The notes beneath the pieces were generated by a model that made no database searches, was not told the origin of the DNA, and saw nothing but the letters and a program-made list of their open reading frames with translations. 64,000 nucleotides of DNA. Source: Sphingomonadales bacterium. GTDB lineage: Bacteria > Pseudomonadota > Alphaproteobacteria > Sphingomonadales > Sphingomonadaceae. Within the stretch, counting starts at the first letter, position 1; every line of letters starts with the position of its first letter. The position numbers were made by a program, and so were the translations under genes. Location: assembly GCA_014763545.1 (NCBI GenBank), contig JACXVD010000006.1:119169-183168 (forward strand), written 5' to 3'. This document shows positions 58,043 to 64,000 of the stretch, piece after piece.

Positions 58043-60901
58043 TCAGCGCGCAACCACCATGAACGGCGCCCACAGCGCCGGGTCGGGCAGGTCCCGCTTC
58101 ACCGCCAGCACCGCCTTGCGCAGCGCCTGTGCAGGCGACAGGCCATCGCGCGATGCCTCCACGATGCCGGCCGAAAGCCGCGCGGACACATCGTCGCGCA
58201 CCGGCCAGTGGCTCGCCACCACGCGATCCGCCCCGGCGAACAGGAAGGCGCGCGCCAGCCCGGTGTATCCCGCCGCGCTGGGCGTATCCCCCGCCGCCGT
58301 ATCGCAGGCTGACAGGATCACCCAGTTTGCCCCGATATTCAGCTGCGCCGCTTCGGACGCGGTCAGCAAGCCATCGTCGAGCGCGGTCTTTTCCTGCGGC
58401 GGGGTCAGTACCAGCGCGGGTTCGTCGATATCGTCGAATGCGCCCGCAACCACCCCGTGCGTGGCGAACAGCAGCACCCCGACATGGCGCAAGTCGAGCG
58501 CCTTGACCGCCGGTTCGGTGGCTTGCGCACCTGCCAGGATCACCGCGTCGCCCCGCCCCCGCAGCAACTTCGCCACGCGCTGCATTTCGTCCAGCGCGCC
58601 GGGCAGCGGTTCCAGCCGGTCGATACGCGCCGAACGCAGCACCGCCCGGCCACCGGTGACTGCGGCGAGATCGGCAGCATCATCGGCCGCTGCCGGAGCG
58701 GCCACCTGCGGCAACGCCGGGGCGCCGATCGCCACCAGCGACTGACCATTGTCACGCCGGCCCGAGCGGGCCGAAAGCGCCGCCAGCGACGGCACCACCG
58801 CAATCGCATGATCCTCGATCAGGAAGCGCGCCCTGCCGGGTTTGTCCGCGCCGGAGGTGACCAGCACGCTGAGCGGCAGGGCGGACAATATGTCGCCCGT
58901 CGCGACCAGCAGGGTGCCCTTGCCCTGCACCGCCCGGGCCACATCGGGGGTGAAGATCGCTTGCTCGATACGGCTCGATGCAACCAGGTCGAAAGGCACC
59001 GCCTCGCTCCCGTCCTCGGCCCCGCCACCACCGGCGCCCAGCAGCGATGCGTCGATCCCCTTGCGCACCGCACCGACCAGCCCGCGCAGTGCCTCGCGCC
59101 GGATCGGGTCGTGGCCCATCACCGCGCCGCCCCGAGTGATCGCCAGCGTGTAGAGCCCGCGATCGCTTTCGGCGATTACCAACAGCGCCTCGTCCTTGCC
59201 CAGCCCCGCCTGAATCTCCGCGAGTGTCGCCGCGCGCGGCTGGATCAGTTCACGGAAGGTCGGGAAACGCGCATCCAGCTCGGTGTCGATCACCGTCAGC
59301 GCACTGCGCGCGGAAACGAGGTTGGCGGCAAGCTGGAACTGCTCGGGGGCATTGGCCGCCTGCGCCTGCAACAATGCGCTGTCGGCTTCGGCCACCGCCG
59401 CGCCCGCATCCTGCCGCCGCCGCAGCAAGCCGCCCAGTTCGGTATCTTGCGCCGCCTCGCGTGCGGCCACGGCAAAGGCGGCGCGGCTGGCGTCGGAATA
59501 GACGATCGCCTGCATCACCTCGAACGCGAAATCGGTATCGCCCGCCAGCACGCCGACCTCCAGCGCCTGGCTGAGGCTGGCGATCATCGGCAGGTTGTCG
59601 AGCGCGCGGTTGCGGGCATATTCACGCTCGCGCTTGGCGGCCATGGCCGAACGATAGGCCTCGCGGACCAGCCCAAGCCCTTCACTCGTGCGACCTTGCA
59701 AGGCCTCGACCCAGCCGAGCTGGATGCGCGCGCCGGTCGCTTGCGGATGGTTGGGCGCGCGCAGCCTGCCGAGCACTTCGGACGATGCGCGCGCAGCGGT
59801 TTCCGCCTCGTCCAGCTTCCCCTCGGCCACGAGGAATATCACTACCGCATCCTGCGCCAGCGCCGTGCGCAATTCACCCGATGCGGGCGCAGCCTCGACC
59901 GTCTGCAGCGCGGTTTGCGCGATCTGCGCGCCACGCGCGCCATCACCGGATCGGTCGGCGGCATAGGCGGCATTGCGCATCTGGGTCGCAGCCGGGAGCT
60001 GGGCGCCCGCCTCCTCCATCATCGCGATGCCCTTGTCGTACAGGGCCGAAGCTTCGACCGGGCGATCGAGCTGCAGCATCGCATTGCCCAGCGTGGCGTA
60101 GGCGAGGCCCAGCTGGCCCTGGCTGATCGCCGGGTTCTCCGTTCCTTCGCGGATCGATTCCTGCAGCAGCGGAATTGCCTCCAGCGGCCGCCCTTCACCC
60201 AACAGATGGCTGGCAAGGGCGAAGTTCACGGTGAAGCGGATCGGATGCTTGGGCGGCATCTGCCGCGCAGGCAGCAGCGCCTCGCGCAGCAAATCTTCCG
60301 CCTCGACCTGCTTGTTCGCCGCTTCCAGCGCACGGGCGAGCGAGAGCAACGCATTGGCGCGCTGGGTGCCATATTCCGGCCCCTGGGCGGCGAAGATCGC
60401 GTCGGTATGGCGGGTCAGGTCGATCGCTTCGGCATATTTGCCCTGGTTCTGCAGGCAGTCGGCCAGCAACGTTTCGATCATCGCCAGGTAGGGATGGTCC
60501 GACCCGTATTCGCTGCTGTAGATCGGCTGCGCCGCGCGCATATTCGCCTCGCACTCGGAATAGCGCTGCGCATTCTTGAAATAATAGGCCTCGGTATAAA
60601 GCAACTCGCCGCGCGGGACCTTGTCCTGCGGGCGTAGCAGCGCCTTGCCCTTGGCAATGTCGGACAGCGCCTCGTCCGTGCGGTTCAGGCCCAGCAGCAG
60701 CAGTGCGGTCTGCGCATAGCCATAGGCTTTTTCGCCGGGATCTTTCGTCGCGGCGATCTCTGCGCGGATTTTGCTGAGTTCCTCCTCATAGCCTTCATAG
60801 GATGTCGCCTGGGCATGTGCCGTCCCGACAATACCAGCGGACGGATGGCAGGCGGCCAGCGCGACGGCTGGCAGCACCGCGCGGCGCAACAAGGCGAGCA
60901 T
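58043..60901 (-). CDS. Exported TPR-CHAT protease-like protein
   Basis: In this 952-residue protein, the signal (MLALLRRAVLPAVALAACHP) has a possible lipobox Cys18 and a Sec cleavage site after AHAQ. Residues about 30-550 are TPR-like helical repeats (ALLSLARALEAANKQVEAED, ALYDKGIAMMEEAGA). A C-terminal CHAT caspase-like domain has catalytic His815 in LLFATHG and Cys866 in VILSACDTAAG. GYTGLARAFLFAGADRVVAS also matches. CHAT proteases are usually cytoplasmic; export here is notable. The substrate is unknown. Confidence 0.93.
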   Translation of the reverse strand: MLALLRRAVLPAVALAACHPSAGIVGTAHAQATSYEGYEEELSKIRAEIAATKDPGEKAYGYAQTALLLLGLNRTDEALSDIAKGKALLRPQDKVPRGELLYTEAYYFKNAQRYSECEANMRAAQPIYSSEYGSDHPYLAMIETLLADCLQNQGKYAEAIDLTRHTDAIFAAQGPEYGTQRANALLSLARALEAANKQVEAEDLLREALLPARQMPPKHPIRFTVNFALASHLLGEGRPLEAIPLLQESIREGTENPAISQGQLGLAYATLGNAMLQLDRPVEASALYDKGIAMMEEAGAQLPAATQMRNAAYAADRSGDGARGAQIAQTALQTVEAAPASGELRTALAQDAVVIFLVAEGKLDEAETAARASSEVLGRLRAPNHPQATGARIQLGWVEALQGRTSEGLGLVREAYRSAMAAKREREYARNRALDNLPMIASLSQALEVGVLAGDTDFAFEVMQAIVYSDASRAAFAVAAREAAQDTELGGLLRRRQDAGAAVAEADSALLQAQAANAPEQFQLAANLVSARSALTVIDTELDARFPTFRELIQPRAATLAEIQAGLGKDEALLVIAESDRGLYTLAITRGGAVMGHDPIRREALRGLVGAVRKGIDASLLGAGGGGAEDGSEAVPFDLVASSRIEQAIFTPDVARAVQGKGTLLVATGDILSALPLSVLVTSGADKPGRARFLIEDHAIAVVPSLAALSARSGRRDNGQSLVAIGAPALPQVAAPAAADDAADLAAVTGGRAVLRSARIDRLEPLPGALDEMQRVAKLLRGRGDAVILAGAQATEPAVKALDLRHVGVLLFATHGVVAGAFDDIDEPALVLTPPQEKTALDDGLLTASEAAQLNIGANWVILSACDTAAGDTPSAAGYTGLARAFLFAGADRVVASHWPVRDDVSARLSAGIVEASRDGLSPAQALRKAVLAVKRDLPDPALWAPFMVVAR

Positions 60902-60992
60902 TCCCCGATTCCCCCAAGGCTGCTGACAGAAAATCCTGTGCTGCAACAATAGCTGTCAGCAACCGGGAGGAGTCAAGCGCAGGTGCAGGCGA

Positions 60993-61898
60993 TCATTCCC
61001 AAAATGCGACGGAGCGGACTTCGATGCTCGATCGCGTATTCGCATTTTGCGCACTGCCATCGGTAAAGGCGGTATGCGGGCAGCGCCAGGCGCCCGAATG
61101 ATCGCTGTCGTAGAATTTGAAGAACAGCGCATCGTCGCGGTCCATCCCGGCGAAATACCACCAGCGATGATCGGGGCTGTAGCTGGGGATGGTCGCGGCG
61201 ATCATCGCCTCTTCCCCGTCCACCGGCTTCACCGCGTCTTCCGCGTTGGGGAATTCGTCCACCACGAACAGCGTGTTGCTCTTTTCCTCGCCCCGCTCGG
61301 CGCTGCGACCGTCGCATACCGCCAACGGCACATCCTGCGGCGGCGGCGAGAAGGTGCGCCAGTAAGACGAGATCAGGAAGCGCTTGTAGCCCGGCCCGTC
61401 GGGAAAATTCTCGCGGTAGGTCGCCTCGGCCATGCGTTCGGCCGTCGCGCGGTTGATGTCGATATGCGCCTCGCCAGCTGGCGGCTGGATGCCGCCGGTA
61501 TGCTTGTAATCCTTCGCCTTTTCCGCAGCGCGCTGGGTCAGGTCGGCGGTGGTGCGGATCATCCAGCCGCGCGCGACGACCTTGCTCGCGCCGGTAAGCG
61601 CGGCGATGTGGCGTTCGACCTCGCGTTCGTATTTTTCCTCGACCTCGGCCTTGTCGGTGAAATCGACCACGCCGGTCGGCTGGCGGGCCAGCATGAAGCC
61701 GTGGGTGTGAAGGGTGAAGTGATCGCGCATCGGCATCCCGTCGCGCACCACGACCTCGTGATCGCTGTAGGTGCCGGTGTTCATCTCCTTGCCCTGGCTG
61801 ACGTAGCGCCGGGTCACGAAATCGCCCGGGTCGACATAGCGGATCATGGCCGGAACGATGCGGGCGGTGTCTTCGATATCGTCGGCCAGAGTGGCCAT
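60993..61898 (-). CDS. CmcJ/NvfI-family non-haem iron oxygenase-like protein
   Basis: This 301-residue protein resembles the CmcJ/GA4-desaturase/AsaB family of secondary-metabolism enzymes: VVARGWMIRTT, AHIDINRAT, SSYWRTFSPPPQDVPLAVCD and YSPDHRWWYFAGM. A plausible 2-His-1-carboxylate iron site is H145-x-D147 and H244. The ATG at 61898 has GAGGG six bases upstream. It is divergent from an O-methyltransferase with operator-like repeats between. The substrate is not predictable. Confidence 0.8.
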   Translation of the reverse strand: MATLADDIEDTARIVPAMIRYVDPGDFVTRRYVSQGKEMNTGTYSDHEVVVRDGMPMRDHFTLHTHGFMLARQPTGVVDFTDKAEVEEKYEREVERHIAALTGASKVVARGWMIRTTADLTQRAAEKAKDYKHTGGIQPPAGEAHIDINRATAERMAEATYRENFPDGPGYKRFLISSYWRTFSPPPQDVPLAVCDGRSAERGEEKSNTLFVVDEFPNAEDAVKPVDGEEAMIAATIPSYSPDHRWWYFAGMDRDDALFFKFYDSDHSGAWRCPHTAFTDGSAQNANTRSSIEVRSVAFWE

Positions 61899-61916
61899 AG
61901 CATTCCCTCTCACAAC

Positions 61917-61938
61917 AGTTAAATAGTAACTATCGTTA
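61917..61938. promoter_or_regulatory. Overlapping inverted repeats in the oxygenase/methyltransferase divergent promoter
   Basis: AGTTA-AATAG-TAACT (61917-61931) and TAAC-TATC-GTTA (61927-61938) share an arm, so three half-sites of AGTTA/TAACT type lie in tandem. Their position between divergent starts, in an AT-rich patch, suggests an operator for a shared regulator. The regulator is not in the window. Confidence 0.45.
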
Positions 61939-61976
61939 GAATGTGCCATGGCTGGCGCAACAAGGAAAGAGTGCAA

Positions 61977-63023
61977 ATGGGAGATTGCGCAATGTCTGGT
62001 GCCCTGCCCCCGACGATGGACGATACGGCGATCTGGGAGACCTGGCTGTCTCCCTATCGCATGCCGGTGGTCAGCGTGGCGGATGAGGCGGGGACGCTGG
62101 CGGCGCTGGCGGACCGGGCGATGGACACGCGGGAATGCGCCGCAGCGATCGGGGCCGACGCACGCGCACTGTCGGTCCACCTGGGTGCGCTGGCCGCGCT
62201 CGGCTATATCGAGAAGCGCGGCGACAAGTGGCGGGCGACCGCGCTGTCGCGCAGCTGGCTCCACCCCGAGGCGGAGGGCTATTACGGCCATTTCTTCGCC
62301 AGCTTCCGCGAAGCCAATCCGCTGCACGCAGAATTGATGGCTACGCTGATGACGGGCGAGCGGCCGGATCCGGCGCACAGCCGGTCCAGCGCCAAGGAGT
62401 GGGAACGGGGCGACATGAGCGACGAGGCCGCGCAGGGTATCGCGCGTTTCATGCACGCGCATTCGGTGTCCCCTGCCCTGTCCGCCGCGCGCCATCCGTT
62501 GTTCGGGCAGTTTCGCCACCTGATGGATGTGGGCGGCGGATCGGGCGTGTTCAGCGTCGCCATCGCACGGGCGCATCCGGGCCTGCGCTGCACGGTGATG
62601 GACCTGCCGGCGATGGCGCGGGCGGCGCAATCCTACATCGCGCAGGCCGGATTGGCCGACCGCGTGGATACCGCCGGGGTGAACATGTTCGCGCAGGACT
62701 GGCCAATCGGGCCCGACGCGCATTTCTTCTCCAACGTGTTTCACGACTGGAGCGAGGAAACCAACCTGCTGCTAACGCGCAAGAGTTTCGCCGCTTTGCC
62801 TTCGGGCGGGCGCATCGTCCTGCACGAGATGCTGATCGACGACGACGGGTGCGGTCCGTGGATTCCCGCTGCCTTCAGCCTGCTGATGCTGCTCGGCACG
62901 CAGGGCCGGCAATATTCCTTCACCGAACTGCGCACCATCCTGGAGGCGGCGGGCTTCACCGATGTCCAGTCGGTACGCAGCGGGGCGAACCACTATTCGC
63001 TGGTCACCGCGGTGAAACCGTGA
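61977..63023 (+). CDS. SAM-dependent O-methyltransferase
   Basis: This 348-residue methyltransferase is of the acetylserotonin/hydroxyneurosporene type. It has an N-terminal winged-helix dimerisation domain (VADEAGTLAALADRAMDT, LGYIEKRGDKWRATAL), and a Rossmann domain with the SAM motif LMDVGGGSGVFSVAIA and the catalytic-His region FFSNVFHDWSEETN. Such enzymes methylate small-molecule hydroxyls. The ATG at 61977 or 61992 could be used; the latter has GGAG eight bases upstream. It is divergent from the CmcJ-like gene. Confidence 0.88.
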   Translation: MGDCAMSGALPPTMDDTAIWETWLSPYRMPVVSVADEAGTLAALADRAMDTRECAAAIGADARALSVHLGALAALGYIEKRGDKWRATALSRSWLHPEAEGYYGHFFASFREANPLHAELMATLMTGERPDPAHSRSSAKEWERGDMSDEAAQGIARFMHAHSVSPALSAARHPLFGQFRHLMDVGGGSGVFSVAIARAHPGLRCTVMDLPAMARAAQSYIAQAGLADRVDTAGVNMFAQDWPIGPDAHFFSNVFHDWSEETNLLLTRKSFAALPSGGRIVLHEMLIDDDGCGPWIPAAFSLLMLLGTQGRQYSFTELRTILEAAGFTDVQSVRSGANHYSLVTAVKP

Positions 63024-63099
63024 ACCGCATGATTGCAGCGAGTTAACCCGAAACTAACCCTGTCTCGCTATCGCCCCGCCCAGCACAGGGGAGTAGGGA

Positions 63100-63264
63100 A
63101 TGCTCAGGAAAATCTTGAAGGACACCGTCGGCGGCACCGCCATCGAATATGCGCTGGTGGCCTCGGTCATCTCGGTTGCCGCGATCGGAGCCTTCATGCT
63201 GCTGGGTGACCAGTCCGACCGGAACATGAGCGACGTGAAGGACAAATACGCCGCGGTGAACTGA
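63100..63264 (+). CDS. Flp-family type IVb pilin
   Basis: This 54-residue pilin reads MLRKILKDTVGGTAIEYALV followed by a hydrophobic helix. The Flp prepilin signature puts Glu at +5 and Tyr at +6 if the peptidase cuts between the two glycines (VG/GTAIEY). It forms tad-type adhesive pili with cpaA-F/tad genes. None of those genes is nearby, so it is an isolated copy. GGGGAGTAGGG precedes the ATG. It is too short for many gene callers. Confidence 0.88.
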   Translation: MLRKILKDTVGGTAIEYALVASVISVAAIGAFMLLGDQSDRNMSDVKDKYAAVN

Positions 63265-63277
63265 TCCGCGCGCTGGC

Positions 63278-63301
63278 ATCCCGGCGTCACTCCGCCGGGA
63301 T
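63278..63301. terminator. Bidirectional hairpin between the Flp pilin and YeeE genes
   Basis: Perfect 9-base arms ATCCCGGCG (63278-63286) and CGCCGGGAT (63293-63301) surround a 6-base loop. It lies 14 bases after the pilin stop and spans the stop of the convergent transporter gene. No T-run follows, but its position fits. Confidence 0.5.
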
Positions 63302-63784
63302 CGCCTCCGCATCGCCCTGCCCGCTCAGCTGCGCGCTGCCCTGCGGCGCGGTGGCATCGAGGAAGGGCCGCAGCACCCTGGCGGAGAACAGCAGCCCGCC
63401 CACCATCGCCACGCCGAAGATCGCCGCCTGCACCGGGCTGATCGCGAGGTTGACGAAGCCCGGCCCCGGGCAGATCCCGGCCAGGCCCCAGCCGATCCCG
63501 AACATCGCCGCACCGGCCAGCAGCCGCCCGTCGACCGGCGTCTTCGGCGGCGCATCGAAGCTGCCGCCGGCCACCGGGCGCGCCCGCCGCTTTGCCAGCG
63601 CGAACAGCGGCATCGCGGTCAGCACCGCCCCGCCCATCACGAAGGCCAGGCTCGGGTCCCACGCGCCGAAGATGTCGAGGAAGCCGAGCACCTTGTCCGG
63701 GCTCGTCATGCCCGACACGATCAGGCCGACGCCGAACACCAGCCCGGCGAGGAAGGTTCCGGCGTTACGCAGCGAATTGGTCAT
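63287..63784 (-). CDS. YeeE/YedE family transporter, C-terminal half protein (DUF6691)
   Basis: This 165-residue membrane protein has about four helices, with FGVGLIVSGMTSPDKVLGFLD, MFGIGWGLAGICPGPGFVNL and LLFSARVL. The GMTSPDKVLGF and GLAGICPGP motifs match the second half of YeeE/YedE sulfur-compound (thiosulfate-type) transporters, here split into two proteins. The ATG shares one base with the upstream partner's stop (TAATG), so the halves are translationally coupled. Substrate transport by this pair is inferred from the family. Confidence 0.87.
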   Translation of the reverse strand: MTNSLRNAGTFLAGLVFGVGLIVSGMTSPDKVLGFLDIFGAWDPSLAFVMGGAVLTAMPLFALAKRRARPVAGGSFDAPPKTPVDGRLLAGAAMFGIGWGLAGICPGPGFVNLAISPVQAAIFGVAMVGGLLFSARVLRPFLDATAPQGSAQLSGQGDAEAIPAE

Positions 63785-64000
63785 TACAAGGCTCCGTGGC
63801 GCGCGCCGACGACGGTCAGCGCGGCAAAGAACATGAACACTGCCACCGCGGCAAAGCTGCGCCGCGACAGGCGCGAGAGGCCCACGACCCCGTGGCCGCT
63901 GGTGCAGCCATTGCCGAGGTCGGTCCCGACCCCGACCAGCAGCCCGGCCGCCAGCAGCGTGCCCGGCGCGATCACGCCCAGCCCCGCGGCAAGCCCCGGC
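63784..64000 (-). CDS. YeeE/YedE family transporter, N-terminal half protein (5' end outside window)
   Basis: The frame is open to the window edge, so the start lies beyond 64000. The visible C-terminal 71 residues include [20 protein letters not shown], the family signature with a conserved Cys thought to handle sulfur groups, followed by [20 protein letters not shown]. It forms one transporter with the gene at 63287-63784. Confidence 0.85.
   Translation of the reverse strand, partial: PGLAAGLGVIAPGTLLAAGLLVGVGTDLGNGCTSGHGVVGLSRLSRRSFAAVAVFMFFAALTVVGARHGAL

Noticed and set aside
58457..60637. 726-codon plus-strand frame opposite the CHAT gene
   Set aside because: Same mirror-frame composition; the minus strand encodes clear TPR and CHAT motifs.

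Overview
The window is a GC-rich alphaproteobacterial chromosome segment, most likely from a member of the Erythrobacteraceae (Sphingomonadales). The assignment rests on several things: DnaE, SdhA, GuaB and LolC sequences of alphaproteobacterial type; two LexA sites of the alphaproteobacterial direct-repeat form GTTC-N7-GTTC; a subclass B3 metallo-beta-lactamase; KorAB; and several small proteins of sphingomonad type. This is inference from protein recognition; no search was run. Genes are densely packed, with many ATGA, GTGA or TGATG start/stop overlaps. I see no rRNA, tRNA, CRISPR array or insertion sequence.

Layout. 1-2.2 kb: end of a lytic transglycosylase, moaB, and an SOS-box-preceded radical SAM gene broken by an internal deletion. 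2.2-7.9 kb: DUF1330 protein, acyl-CoA ligase, dnaE. 8-11.2 kb: small genes (cold-shock protein, a TTG-started infA, glutathione peroxidase). 11.3-12.9 kb: lolC with a lolD that has lost its Walker A region. 13.1-15.8 kb: purF, an SDR, a PilZ protein. 15.8-21.4 kb: serine hydrolase, cyclopropane synthase, photolyase, YdjM-like membrane protein, PAP2 phosphatase. 21.4-24.4 kb: korAB. 24.6-33.4 kb: esterase and rppH, guaB-rsmB-TPR, M28 lipoprotein peptidase, hydroxybutyrate-type SDR, zinc metallopeptidase. 33.4-37 kb: blaI, an M56 membrane protease and creD, with a double operator. 37.1-41.9 kb: alpha-hydroxy-acid dehydrogenase, cyclophilin, sdhCDA without sdhB. 42-47.8 kb: SDR, B3 beta-lactamase and prmA in one overlapping run, an orphan contractile tail sheath gene, sterol desaturase family protein, di-haem cytochrome. 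47.8-54 kb: ligA, lipoprotein hydrolase, and an SOS-box recN translationally coupled to a WYL/TerB-like gene that is bracketed by two copies of the recN 3' end. 54-57.1 kb: iron-regulated TonB receptor with a YbiX-type hydroxylase. 57.1-64 kb: bamD, an exported TPR-CHAT protease, a CmcJ-like oxygenase divergent from an O-methyltransferase, an orphan Flp pilin and a split YeeE/YedE transporter running off the end.

Themes. Most of the window is housekeeping: replication and repair, TCA cycle, purines, envelope biogenesis. Envelope sensing and beta-lactam-related functions recur (BlaI/M56/CreD, B3 enzyme, serine hydrolase, LolCD, BamD). The points most worth follow-up are the SOS-linked recN/WYL-TerB insertion with its duplicated recN tail, the two out-of-frame internal deletions (radical SAM gene and lolD), the M56 transducer lacking a penicillin sensor, the lone tail sheath, the exported CHAT protein and the CmcJ/methyltransferase divergon.
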